From NCBI RefSeq assembly GCF_004364325.1, contig NZ_SOCP01000022.1:1-64000 (forward strand): a stretch of DNA of 64,000 bases, given 5' to 3'. Position 1 is the first letter of the stretch. Each line of letters opens with the position of its first letter. A program made the position numbers and the translations under genes. The stretch comes from Actinophytocola oryzae (lineage in GTDB: Bacteria > Actinomycetota > Actinomycetes > Mycobacteriales > Pseudonocardiaceae). Positions 18,224 to 26,448 of this stretch are shown one piece after another. Under the pieces are notes generated by a model. That model had not been told where the DNA came from and did no database searches. It saw nothing but the letters and a program-made list of their open reading frames with translations.

Positions 18224-18532
18224 ATGCAGAAAGAACAACAGCAGGCAGCGGACTGGCGGGTCAACGCGTCGTGCCGCGACGAGGACCCGGACGGGCTGTT
18301 CGTGCGCGGCAAGGAGCAGCGCAAGGCCAAGCTCGTGTGCATCGCGTGCCCGGTGCGTACGGAGTGCCTCGCGGAGGCGCTGGACGGCCGCATCGAGTTC
18401 GGCGTCTGGGGCGGCATGACGGAGCGTGAGCGTCGCGCTCTGCTGCGTCGCAGGCCGGACGTCGACTCGTGGCACGAGCTGCTCACCGAGGCGAAGCGCC
18501 AGCACTCCGACGAGGACGTGGCGGTCGGTTAG
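18224..18532 (+). CDS. whiB4: WhiB-family iron-sulfur transcription factor (WhiB4-like)
   Basis: 102 residues. Four cysteines for a [4Fe-4S] cluster (Cys17, Cys39, Cys42 and Cys48, spaced C-x21-C-x2-C-x5-C), the turn GVWGG (60-64) and the basic ERERRALLRRR segment for DNA binding. WhiB4 proteins sense oxygen, NO or redox state and control antioxidant genes. Position between ponA2 and the ArsA-like pair supports the WhiB4 assignment. GGGGCGGGGG precedes the ATG. It converges on the ATPase gene with a 4-bp overlap. Confidence 0.93.
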   Translation: MQKEQQQAADWRVNASCRDEDPDGLFVRGKEQRKAKLVCIACPVRTECLAEALDGRIEFGVWGGMTERERRALLRRRPDVDSWHELLTEAKRQHSDEDVAVG

Positions 18533-19659
18533 ACCTTCGGCGGGCCGGCCAGCGCCTCGCCGATCGTGCGCAGACCCGACAGGTCGTGCACGTCCGACGG
18601 CATGGCCGGCACGCTGACCGCGGGCACGCTCGGGTGCGCCTTGGTGAACCTGGCGAGCAGTCTGCGTTCGCGTTCGTGCACGGCCACCCGGTCCGCGTGC
18701 AACCGCAGCACCGCGGCGGCCAGTGGCGCGTCCCCGCGCGCCTCCAGCCCGTCCGCCGCGGCGGTTGCTTTCGCACTCGCGAGGCCCGCGAGGACCGGGT
18801 GCGTCCGGTTGATGACCAGCCCGGACAGCGGCATCGACTCCGCGGCCAACCGCTCGACGAAGTAACTCGCCTCACGCAGCGCGTCCGGCTCCGGCGAGGC
18901 CACCACCACGAACGACGTGCCGGACGACCGCAGCAGGTCGTACGTCTTGCGTGCCCGCTGCTTGAACCCGCCGAACATCGAGTCGAAGGCCTGCACGAAC
19001 GCCGAGGCGTCGGCCAACAGCTGCCCGCCGACGATCGTGGACACGGCCTTCGCGAACAGCATGATCCCGGCGCCGACGACCTTGCGCACGCCCCAGCCGC
19101 CGCCGCGTGCCGGACCGGACAGGAGCCGGATCATCCGGCCGTCCAGGGCCGTCGACATGCGTTGCGGCGCGTCGAGGAAGTCCAGCGCCGAGCGGCTCGG
19201 CGGGGTGTCCACGATGATCAGGTCCCAGGTGCTCTCGGCGGCGAGCTGGCCGAGCTTCTCCATCGCCATGTACTCCTGCGTGCCGGAGAACGACGTGGAG
19301 ATCGTCTTGTAGAAGGGGTTGGCGAGCACTTCCTGCGCCCGCTTCGGCCCGGCGTGCGCCAGCACCATGTCGTCGAACGTGCGGCGCATGTCCAGCATCA
19401 TCGCCGAGAGCTGGCCGTCCGGCTCGAAGCCGTCGACCTCGACCTCCTTGGGCGTGTTGCCCAGCTCCCGCAGGCCGAGCGCCTGCGCGAGCCTGCGTGC
19501 GGGGTCGATGGTCAGCACGACGGTCTTGCGGCCACGCTCTGCGGCCCGCACGGCGATCGCCGCCGCGGTGGTGGTCTTGCCGACGCCGCCGGACCCGCAG
19601 CACACGATGACGCGGAGGTCGGAGTTGTCGATCAACTCGTCGATGGCGAGCCCTGTCAT
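18529..19659 (-). CDS. ArsA/GET3-type ATPase, second of pair (Rv3679/Rv3680-type)
   Basis: 376-residue deviant-Walker ATPase. Motifs: CGSGGVGKTTTAAAIAVRA (P-loop), LTIDPARRLAQALGL, and the Walker B-type LIIVDTPPSRSALDFLDAP. The arsenite-binding cysteines of true ArsA are absent, so this fits the GET3-like pair known in mycobacteria, where two paralogues probably form a heterodimer linked to envelope or redox stress. The start ATG overlaps the preceding gene's stop by 4 bp (ATGA), indicating translational coupling and a fixed subunit ratio. Confidence 0.92.
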   Translation of the reverse strand: MTGLAIDELIDNSDLRVIVCCGSGGVGKTTTAAAIAVRAAERGRKTVVLTIDPARRLAQALGLRELGNTPKEVEVDGFEPDGQLSAMMLDMRRTFDDMVLAHAGPKRAQEVLANPFYKTISTSFSGTQEYMAMEKLGQLAAESTWDLIIVDTPPSRSALDFLDAPQRMSTALDGRMIRLLSGPARGGGWGVRKVVGAGIMLFAKAVSTIVGGQLLADASAFVQAFDSMFGGFKQRARKTYDLLRSSGTSFVVVASPEPDALREASYFVERLAAESMPLSGLVINRTHPVLAGLASAKATAAADGLEARGDAPLAAAVLRLHADRVAVHERERRLLARFTKAHPSVPAVSVPAMPSDVHDLSGLRTIGEALAGPPKV

Positions 19660-20660
19660 CGGACCCCCTGCTCGACCATGACCTCGGCCAGCTCGTAGAG
19701 CGCCGCGGTGTCGACGCCGTGGGTCAGGTCGGGCAGCTCGACGGCGGGCAGGTCGACGCCCGCGAGCTGCTCGCGGGCCCGCTGCTCGGCGAGCTGGCGG
19801 ATGGCGTGCTCGACGGTCTCCTCGACCAGCCCGTCCAGGTCGGCGGCGGACAGGTCCAGCCCGGCGGCCTCGAGGCCGCTGCGGACGCGGGAGGAGTCCA
19901 CACGGCCACCGGCGGCGGGCGTCACGGACCGTGCGGGCAGGCGTGGCGGCCGGACCCTGTTCAGGATCACGGCTCCCGGGCGCAGGTCGGCGGCGTCCAG
20001 CTCGGCGAGGGCCTCGACGGTCTCGCGGACCGGCATCTCCTCCAGCAGCGTGACCAGGTGGACGGCGGTGTCGCCGGAGTGCAGCAGCCGGACCACGCCG
20101 TCGCTCTGCCCCTTGATCGGGCCCACCTTCGCGAGCTCGGCCATGGCCTTGGTGACGTCGAGGAACTTGACGATCCGGCCGGTCGGCGGCGCGTCGAGCA
20201 CGACGGCGTCGTACATGTGCCTGCCGCTCTTGTCGGTCCGGCCGACGGTCTCCTTGACCTTGCCGGTGAGCAGGACGTCCCGCAGGCCCGGCGCGAGCGT
20301 GGTGGCGAACTCGATGGCGCCCATCCGCCGCAGCGTGCGGCCCGCGAAGCCGAGGTTGTAGAACATCGTGAAGTACTCGAGCAGCGCGGCCTCGGCGTCC
20401 ACGTGCAGTGCGCGGACCTCGCCCCCGCCGGGTGCCGACGCGATGCGGCGCTCCTCGTACGGCAGCGGCTGGGTGTCGAAGATCTGGGCGATGCCCTGGC
20501 GGCCCTCGACCTCGATGAGCAGCACGCGACGCCCGTTCGTGGCCAGGGCGACCGCCAGCGCGGCGGCCACGGTCGTCTTGCCGGTCCCGCCCTTGCCGGT
20601 GACCACGTGGAGACGCGCGCGTGCCACCTGATCGGTCCAGCCGACGACGGGTGTGCTCAC
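19656..20660 (-). CDS. ArsA/GET3-type ATPase, first of pair
   Basis: About 335 residues. The P-loop VVTGKGGTGKTTVAAALAVAL carries the signature lysine of the ArsA/MinD class; switch regions include VVLDAPPTGRIVKFLDV. Partner of the downstream ATPase, which it overlaps by 4 bp. Start GTG 20660 is preferred: TACCCT lies 6 bases upstream, a leaderless-type arrangement. An ATG at 20687 would add nine residues without a ribosome site. Confidence 0.9.
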   Translation of the reverse strand: MSTPVVGWTDQVARARLHVVTGKGGTGKTTVAAALAVALATNGRRVLLIEVEGRQGIAQIFDTQPLPYEERRIASAPGGGEVRALHVDAEAALLEYFTMFYNLGFAGRTLRRMGAIEFATTLAPGLRDVLLTGKVKETVGRTDKSGRHMYDAVVLDAPPTGRIVKFLDVTKAMAELAKVGPIKGQSDGVVRLLHSGDTAVHLVTLLEEMPVRETVEALAELDAADLRPGAVILNRVRPPRLPARSVTPAAGGRVDSSRVRSGLEAAGLDLSAADLDGLVEETVEHAIRQLAEQRAREQLAGVDLPAVELPDLTHGVDTAALYELAEVMVEQGVR

Positions 20661-20706
20661 GATTTCAGGGTATGTGGACTCATCCACCGGGCGCTCACGG
20701 AAGGGC

Positions 20707-20943
20707 CTAACTAGCGAGCATCATCACGGTCACCGTGACCCCGACCACCACGACCGCCGCCCACGCGACGACCGCGGGCAGGACCAGCAGCACGAGCGCG
20801 ACGAGGATCGCGAGGACGACGAACGAGATCGCCCCGGCCACCGCCACGTCGCCACCGGTCGCGTCCCTGCGTTCGCGCACCCTTGCCATGGTGAGGAGCA
20901 TCAGCACGATTCCGCCCACGGCGAGCAGTGCGCCGGCTATCAA
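20707..20943 (-). CDS. small two-helix membrane protein
   Basis: About 78 residues with two hydrophobic helices (IAGALLAVGGIVLMLLTMA and a long ISFVVLAILVALVLLVLPAV region running to the C-terminus) separated by a charged loop (RVRERRDATGGD). A TTG start with GGAGGG 7 bases upstream is chosen; a GTG at 20958 is the alternative. It lies upstream of and codirectional with the ArsA-like pair, which suggests a membrane partner, but no function is known. Confidence 0.55.
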   Translation of the reverse strand: MIAGALLAVGGIVLMLLTMARVRERRDATGGDVAVAGAISFVVLAILVALVLLVLPAVVAWAAVVVVGVTVTVMMLAS

Positions 20944-20991
20944 CCGCCATCCCTCCACGCCCCTCAACGTACCGGGATAGAGTCGCGCACC

Positions 20992-21147
20992 ATGACCAAG
21001 TGGGAGTACGCCACGGTGCCACTGCTGATCCATGCGACCAAGCAGATCCTCGACCAGTGGGGCGAGGACGGGTGGGAGCTGGTGAGCGTGCTGCCAGGGC
21101 CGACCGGTGAGCAGATGGTGGCCTACCTGAAGCGGCCGAAGCCGTGA
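20992..21147 (+). CDS. DUF4177-like small protein
   Basis: 51 residues: MTKWEYATVPLLIHATKQIL then WGEDGWELVSVLPGP. The K-W-E-Y start and the GWELVSV strand are typical of the DUF4177 fold. TAGAGT at 20978-20983 lies 8 bases before the ATG, so the mRNA is probably nearly leaderless. The stop overlaps the RidA start by 4 bp (GTGA). Function unknown; it is consistently found beside RidA in related genomes. Confidence 0.8.
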   Translation: MTKWEYATVPLLIHATKQILDQWGEDGWELVSVLPGPTGEQMVAYLKRPKP

Positions 21148-21602
21148 GCTGGACCGCGCGCCTCGGCGAGCTGGGGATCGCGCTGCCGACCGTGCCGGCA
21201 CCCGCCGGCGCCTACGTGCCCGCCGTCCGGTCCGGTTCGCTGGTGTTCACCGCGGGCCAGGTGCCGTTCGTCGACGGGAAGGTCGCCGCGACCGGCAAGG
21301 TCGGCCGCGAGGTCAGCCCGGAGGAGGCCAAGGGCCACGCCCGCACGTGCGTGCTCAACGCGCTCGCCGCCGTGGACGCGCTCGTCGGGCTGGACGCCGT
21401 GACACGGGTGGTCAAGGTCGTCGGGTTCGTGGCGTCCGCCGAGGGCTTCACCGGTCAGCCCGGTGTCGTCAACGGCGCGTCGGAACTGCTCGGCGAGGTC
21501 TTCGGAGACGTCGGCCAGCACGCGAGGTCCGCTGTGGGGGTGGCCGAGCTGCCGCTCGGTGTGCCCGTGGAGGTCGAGCTGATCGTGGAGGTGGGGGAGT
21601 GA
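21144..21602 (+). CDS. RidA/YjgF/YER057c-family protein
   Basis: 152 residues. Members of the family deaminate reactive enamine/imine intermediates released by PLP enzymes. Visible: PAGAYVPAVRSGSLVFTAGQ (substrate pocket strand), CVLNALAAVDALVGLD helix and ARSAVGVAELPLGVPVEVEL at the C-terminus. The catalytic Arg of the classic RidA subgroup (I-R-x-C-V/I-G) appears altered here (ARSAVGVAELP), so it may be a RidA-like subgroup with another activity. GTGA overlaps link it to both neighbours. Confidence 0.9.
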   Translation: MSWTARLGELGIALPTVPAPAGAYVPAVRSGSLVFTAGQVPFVDGKVAATGKVGREVSPEEAKGHARTCVLNALAAVDALVGLDAVTRVVKVVGFVASAEGFTGQPGVVNGASELLGEVFGDVGQHARSAVGVAELPLGVPVEVELIVEVGE

Positions 21603-22216
21603 CAGAGGTGGACGACCGGACGGCCGCGTGTCACGAGCTCTTGCTGCGCCTGGCGGGCCGGTTGCCGGACCGCCAGCTGTGGCGGCTGCGGGACTGGCTC
21701 GCGGGCGGGGCGCTCGACGCGCTCGCACGCGCTCTTCCGCTTACATTGCTCAGAGAACGTGTTGCGATCACGGCGCGTGAGTCACTGCTGCTCAACGCCG
21801 CTTTGCTCGACGCGGGCGCCGATGCCGGGCGACTACACGCGGTTCCCTGGGTGGACCAAATCGACGAAGTCGACTACACATTCACCTCGGAGTCGCCCGA
21901 ACGGGTGAACATGGGTGATTCCGAAGCAGTAGTGCTCGGGGCGGTTCTCCACGGCCGGTCCGAGTTGGTCGACGTGCGTGGGAGTTGGCGACGACACCGT
22001 TCCGGGGTGGCACCAGCCACCAGGATCGTGCTCGTCACGGCATCGACGGACTGCGCTCGGTTGACCGGGGAGCTGCAGCGAGTGCTGCGTGCTCTTGGTA
22101 CGTACGAACCGGGTGTCGAGGTCATGCCGGAGGGCATCGACCTGCCGCCCTATCACCGCGCGGCACTGGCGGCCTCCGAGCCGCTGCTGCCAGGGGTGAT
22201 CGTGCACCAGGGGTGA
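21599..22216 (+). CDS. unknown conserved protein, paralogue of next gene
   Basis: 205 residues, no recognised domain. An N-terminal helical part (CHELLLRLAGRLPDRQLWRL) and a C-terminal part (VEVMPEGIDLPPYHRAALAA) both match the downstream protein (HDLLLSLAGRLDDDALADAR; VEVLMDGVEPGEYHREAMRN), so the two arose by tandem duplication. The GTG start overlaps the RidA stop (GTGA). Probably cytoplasmic. The middle, with conserved-looking PWVDQIDEVDYTF, is specific to this copy. Confidence 0.7.
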   Translation: MTEVDDRTAACHELLLRLAGRLPDRQLWRLRDWLAGGALDALARALPLTLLRERVAITARESLLLNAALLDAGADAGRLHAVPWVDQIDEVDYTFTSESPERVNMGDSEAVVLGAVLHGRSELVDVRGSWRRHRSGVAPATRIVLVTASTDCARLTGELQRVLRALGTYEPGVEVMPEGIDLPPYHRAALAASEPLLPGVIVHQG

Positions 22217-22273
22217 GACCAGCTCTCCAGCACAGGCCGTCGATGTCGACGAGAAGCTGGGAAGGAGCCGACC

Positions 22274-23881
22274 GTGACACAGGTCGCGCGGGGGGTAGGA
22301 CCGGGGGCCGCGAGCCGTCCAGGCGTCGCGTTGCCGGTCCGAATACATGATCTGCTGCTGTCGTTGGCAGGGCGGCTGGACGACGACGCGCTGGCGGACG
22401 CCCGTCAGATGCTGGCGTCCGCCGAGCTGGACCGGTCGCTGGAGTTCCTCGCCGGGTGCCTCGCCGCCGGACGGGTGGTGCTCACCCACGAGCAGCACGC
22501 CGAGCTGGCGACGCTGTTCAACGACACCTACCTCGACCAGGCCGTGATCGACCGGATCATGGTCACCGACCGGATGAACATCGGTCGGCACCGGTTCGCG
22601 TTCGGGTCCGTCGAGGGCCGCGAGCCCGAGCGGGGCGTCGCCGACGCGGTGCGTTCGGTGCTGGGCGTCCTGCCGGACGTGCGGTCGATGTGGTGCGTGT
22701 GGCGGCTGACGCCTGCCGGTCCGTCCTCCGGGCCGGTGCCGCACCTGCTGGTGCTCGTGGGGATCGGGCCGGGCGGTTTCCCGCCCGCCACCGCCTACCG
22801 CGTGGAGGACGCGCTGCGGCGCTCCGGGATCCGCGCGTCGGTCGAGGTGCTGATGGACGGCGTCGAGCCCGGCGAATACCACCGGGAGGCGATGCGGAAC
22901 GCGCGACAGATCCCTTTTGACGGTCCCGGCTTCAACCGCCCTCGGGTGGAGCCGGCGTACGAGGCGGCGAGAATCGCACCGGCACGTGCCGAGGCGACGA
23001 GAGTGACCACGGCTCCGGAGCCGCCTCGGCTGGAGCCGGCGAGGGTGTCGTCGGTGCCGCACGAGCAGGTCCACGTCCCCCCGGCGCGTGCGGAGCTGCC
23101 GCGTGCCGAGCCGGTACGTGTCGAGCCGCCGAGGGTCGAGCCGCCGCGTGCGGAGTCGCCGCACGCGGAGCCCCAGCCGCGGATCTCGGTGGTGCCGGAC
23201 CTGCCGCCCGCGGTGGACGCGCCCCGGCTCGACGCCGAGGTGCCGCTGCGCAAGGACCCGCCGTTCAGCGACGTGTCACCTGCCGAGCAGACGCTCGTGT
23301 CGCCGATCGTGGCCGGTCCGGTCGGGGACGACCCGCCGGCGGACGTCGTGCGCGAGCCGTTCCCCGTGGAGCTGCCCAGGGTCGAGGCCGTGCGCAGCGA
23401 CCCGTTCGCACCCGAGCCCGCGCCGCAGCCGGTCCGGGCCGTGGAACCCGCGCCGGACGAGCCGCCTGGCATGCGGGAGGAGCTCCGCATCGAGTCCCGC
23501 CCGTCGCCGACGCCGTTGCCCCGGCGCCGTGAGGAACCGAGGCGTGTCGAGTCGCACGACCCGCCGTCGAGGCCGCGTCTCGCGCCTGCCCCCGCGCCGG
23601 TGCAGACCGGCGGCGTGGACAAGCACTCGCAGGCGTTCGTCGACGACATCCTCAACACGCAGGAGCGCAACCTCCTGAAGGAGCTGCAGGACGAGCTGGC
23701 GCGGCGGGAGCAGCAGGACCCGCCACCCGCGAACAGCTCGGGCTCGTGGCGGGTCGACAGGTCCGGACGGCACGGCAAACCCGCCACTGCGGGCCCGTAC
23801 GACCACCCGAACCAGCCGAACGGCCCGATGATCATCAACGGGGGCCCGCCGCACGACCAGGGTTACCCGTCGGCCACCTGA
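22274..23881 (+). CDS. unknown protein with long Pro/Glu/Arg-rich repeat region
   Basis: 535 residues in two parts. Residues about 20-215 form the same globular unit as the upstream gene. From about 220 to 460 the sequence is disordered and rich in P, E, R, A and V (for example VEPPRVEPPRAE, LPRVEAVRSD), ending in a helical segment with HSQAFVDDILNTQERNLLKE. GAAGGAG lies 6 bases before the GTG. The disordered region suggests a scaffold or tether. It overlaps the convergent oxidoreductase gene by 19 bp. Family unknown. Confidence 0.7.
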   Translation: MTQVARGVGPGAASRPGVALPVRIHDLLLSLAGRLDDDALADARQMLASAELDRSLEFLAGCLAAGRVVLTHEQHAELATLFNDTYLDQAVIDRIMVTDRMNIGRHRFAFGSVEGREPERGVADAVRSVLGVLPDVRSMWCVWRLTPAGPSSGPVPHLLVLVGIGPGGFPPATAYRVEDALRRSGIRASVEVLMDGVEPGEYHREAMRNARQIPFDGPGFNRPRVEPAYEAARIAPARAEATRVTTAPEPPRLEPARVSSVPHEQVHVPPARAELPRAEPVRVEPPRVEPPRAESPHAEPQPRISVVPDLPPAVDAPRLDAEVPLRKDPPFSDVSPAEQTLVSPIVAGPVGDDPPADVVREPFPVELPRVEAVRSDPFAPEPAPQPVRAVEPAPDEPPGMREELRIESRPSPTPLPRRREEPRRVESHDPPSRPRLAPAPAPVQTGGVDKHSQAFVDDILNTQERNLLKELQDELARREQQDPPPANSSGSWRVDRSGRHGKPATAGPYDHPNQPNGPMIINGGPPHDQGYPSAT

Positions 23882-24756
23882 GCTTCGACCTGGCCGAGCA
23901 GTCGCTGGAGGTGCATCCCGCGCCGCACGTCCAGCGGGTGCTCGGCCTTGTCGTCGGCCACGTGGCGGGTGAAGTCGTCGAGCAGGGTCGCGTAGCGGTC
24001 GGCCGAGTCGCCGCTCGCGTCGAAGGGCAGGAACCCCCGAGGCCCGTGCACGGCGAAGTCGGTGACCGCGGGCACCACCGGCGTGTGCATGGACAGCGTG
24101 GCGGTGCTGAGCCTGCCGTTCTCGTGGCCGAGCGTGACGTGCCACAGCCCCGGCGGCGTGAACCGCGCGTGCTCGACCGCCTCGACGGTGCCGAGTGCGG
24201 CATCGAGCAGGTCGAACACGTGTGGCCCGATGTCGGCGAGCGCGCCGCCGTCGTGCCGCCATCCTGAGCCCTCGTACTGGGTGTCGACGAGCGTGCCGGA
24301 GAACCAGCGTGCCTCGCCGCCCACCCAGTCCTCGACCGCGTGCACCTGGTCGAGCCACGCCCTGGTCGCCGTGCCGTACCGGAAGGTCAGCACCATCGCC
24401 GTGACCACCCCGGCGCGCTCGACGGCGTCGACGAGCGCGGTCGCTCCTTCCTCGTCGGCCGCGACGGGCTTCTCCAGGACGAGGTGTTTGCCCGCCTCGG
24501 CGGCCCTGGCCGCGAGCGGCGCCTGCACCGCGGGCGGCACGGCGAAGGCGACCGCGTCCACCGCCGCGAGCAGCTCGTCGAAGTCGGTCGTCGCGAGCGC
24601 ACCGGCCGGGCCGGCCAGCTCCGCCGCGGCCTCGCCACGCCTGGCCCAGACCGCGGCGAGGCTGGTCCCGGGGTGCGCGGCGATGCCGGGCGCGTGCACC
24701 TTGTGCGCCCACGGCCCGGCCCCGGCGAGGCCCACCCGCAACGTGTCTCCAGTCAT
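23863..24756 (-). CDS. Gfo/Idh/MocA-family oxidoreductase
   Basis: 297 residues. An N-terminal Rossmann domain (VGLAGAGPWAHKVHAPGIA) carries the family lysine motif LEKPVAAD (EKP, catalytic Lys near 95); the C-terminal alpha/beta domain contains DIGPHVFDLLDAALG. Such enzymes oxidise or reduce sugar-like substrates with NAD(P). The ATG at 24756 giving MTGDTLRVGLAGAG is chosen because it places the nucleotide loop correctly. Divergent from the Nudix gene with 42 bp between them. Confidence 0.9.
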   Translation of the reverse strand: MTGDTLRVGLAGAGPWAHKVHAPGIAAHPGTSLAAVWARRGEAAAELAGPAGALATTDFDELLAAVDAVAFAVPPAVQAPLAARAAEAGKHLVLEKPVAADEEGATALVDAVERAGVVTAMVLTFRYGTATRAWLDQVHAVEDWVGGEARWFSGTLVDTQYEGSGWRHDGGALADIGPHVFDLLDAALGTVEAVEHARFTPPGLWHVTLGHENGRLSTATLSMHTPVVPAVTDFAVHGPRGFLPFDASGDSADRYATLLDDFTRHVADDKAEHPLDVRRGMHLQRLLGQVEAQVADG

Positions 24757-24798
24757 GGAACACATCCTGCCGGTCGGGTGCGGAAGTAGGCTCTCGAC

Positions 24799-25668
24799 GT
24801 GCGTGAGCTGCCGAAGGAGTTGCGACTGCCCTCCGAGATGGTGCCGCCGTCGCCGCCTGACCCACCCGTGACGCCCAAGGACGCGGCGACCGTGATGCTC
24901 GTCAGGGACACCGAGGCCGGGCTGGAGGTCTTCCTCCAGCGCCGCGTGACGGGCATGGCCTTCGCGGGCGGCATGACGGTGTTCCCCGGCGGTGGCGTCG
25001 ACCGCCGCGACGCGGACACCTCCGTCGCGTGGCACGGCCCGACACCCGCCTGGTGGGCGTCGAGGTTCTCCTGTGACGTCGGCCTCGCGCGGGCGCTGGT
25101 GTGCGCGGCCGTGCGGGAGACGTTCGAGGAGTCCGGCGTGCTGCTGGCCGGCCCGGACGAGACCAGTGTCGTGGCGGACGTGCGGCCGTACGCCGAGGCC
25201 CGCGCCCAGCTGGTCAACCGGGAGCTGTCACTGGCTGGGTTCCTGGCCGAGGCTGGCCTCGTCCTGCGGGCCGACCTGCTCCGCCCGTGGGCCGACTGGG
25301 TCACGCCCGAGCAGGAGGTCCGCCGCTTCGACGCGAAGTTCTTCCTGGCCCAGCTCCCGACCGGCCAGCGTGCCGACGGCGAGACCACGGAGGCCCAGGA
25401 CGCTCGTTGGCAACGGCCCAGCGAGGCTCTGGACGACTGGAAGGCCGGGAACAGCGGCCTGCTCCCACCGACGTGGACGACGCTCGCCGAGCTGGAGGAG
25501 TGCGGCACGGTGGCCGAGGCGATGGCACGGGAGCGCGTGATCACCAAGCTGATGCCGCGCGTGACCCGTGAGGACGGCGTGCTCCGCGTCGTCCTCCCCG
25601 GCGACCCCCGTTACGACGAGGCGGCCAACCACCTGGACGCCCGCGGGGAAGACAGGTTGGGCCGATGA
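24799..25668 (+). CDS. Nudix hydrolase, long (NUDT19-like) form
   Basis: 289 residues. The Nudix box is split by an insertion: FPGGGVDRRDAD is followed some 30 residues later by AAVRETFEESGVLL (R-E-x2-E-E-x-G). This is typical of the longer CoA/nucleotide-diphosphate hydrolase subgroup. It likely cleaves a nucleoside diphosphate linked to another group, with Mg2+. The stop overlaps the metallo-beta-lactamase-fold gene by 4 bp (ATGA), so the two are an operon. Confidence 0.88.
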   Translation: MRELPKELRLPSEMVPPSPPDPPVTPKDAATVMLVRDTEAGLEVFLQRRVTGMAFAGGMTVFPGGGVDRRDADTSVAWHGPTPAWWASRFSCDVGLARALVCAAVRETFEESGVLLAGPDETSVVADVRPYAEARAQLVNRELSLAGFLAEAGLVLRADLLRPWADWVTPEQEVRRFDAKFFLAQLPTGQRADGETTEAQDARWQRPSEALDDWKAGNSGLLPPTWTTLAELEECGTVAEAMARERVITKLMPRVTREDGVLRVVLPGDPRYDEAANHLDARGEDRLGR

Positions 25669-26447
25669 CCGGACAACACCCCGCCTACGGCGAACTGCGC
25701 CAGGTGACCCCGACCGCGGGGGTTGTCCTGGAGGACAACCCGGGCTCGATGACCCTGGAGGGCACCAACACGTGGTTGTTGCGTGCCCCGGGCGCGTCCG
25801 GCTGCGTGGTGGTGGACCCCGGCTACGAGGACGTCCCCCACCTGACACGGGTGGCCGAGGCGGCAGGCGAGGTCGAGCTGATCCTCGTCACCCACCACCA
25901 CCTCGACCACGTGCAGGGCGCGCCGTGGCTCGCCGCGCGGGTCGACGCCCCGATCCGCGCGTTCGACCCGACGCTGTGCGCCGACGCCCCGCCCCTGACC
26001 GACGGCGAGGTACTGGCGGCGGCGGGCCTGTCCATGGAGGTGCTGCACACGCCAGGGCACTCGGAGGACTCGATCTGCCTGCGGCTGGACGGCGCGGTGC
26101 TGACGGGCGACTCCGTGCTCGGCAGGGGCACGACGGTGATCTCGGACCTGGGCGCCTACCTGACGTCACTGCGCCGCCTGACAGCCCTGCCGGAGGAGAC
26201 GCTGGCGCTGCCCGGCCACGGCCCTGAGCTTCCGGACGCGGCCGTGACGGCCCAGGAGTACCTGACCCACCGGGAGGCACGCCTGAACCAGGTCAGAGCC
26301 GCCCTGGGGGAGCTGGGCCCCGGAGCGACGGCTCGCCAGGTGGTGGAACACGTCTACCGCGATGTGGACGAGTCCTTGTGGGCGCCGGCCGAGTGGTCGG
26401 TCCGCGCCCAGCTGGACTACCTCCGCACCACCGGCGAGGCCGAGTAG
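25665..26447 (+). CDS. metallo-beta-lactamase-fold hydrolase (LACTB2-like, Rv3677 type)
   Basis: 260 residues. Zinc ligands are visible in the HxHxDH motif (THHHLDH, near residue 70), HTPGHS (second His), the GDSVLG Asp and PGHGPE. A short C-terminal winged-helix-like domain (TARQVVEHVYRDVDES) matches LACTB2-type RNases/hydrolases. Its orthologue sits next to crp in mycobacteria; here two extra genes lie between them. Substrate unproven, perhaps RNA or a thioester. Confidence 0.9.
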   Translation: MTGQHPAYGELRQVTPTAGVVLEDNPGSMTLEGTNTWLLRAPGASGCVVVDPGYEDVPHLTRVAEAAGEVELILVTHHHLDHVQGAPWLAARVDAPIRAFDPTLCADAPPLTDGEVLAAAGLSMEVLHTPGHSEDSICLRLDGAVLTGDSVLGRGTTVISDLGAYLTSLRRLTALPEETLALPGHGPELPDAAVTAQEYLTHREARLNQVRAALGELGPGATARQVVEHVYRDVDESLWAPAEWSVRAQLDYLRTTGEAE

Positions 26448-26448
26448 C

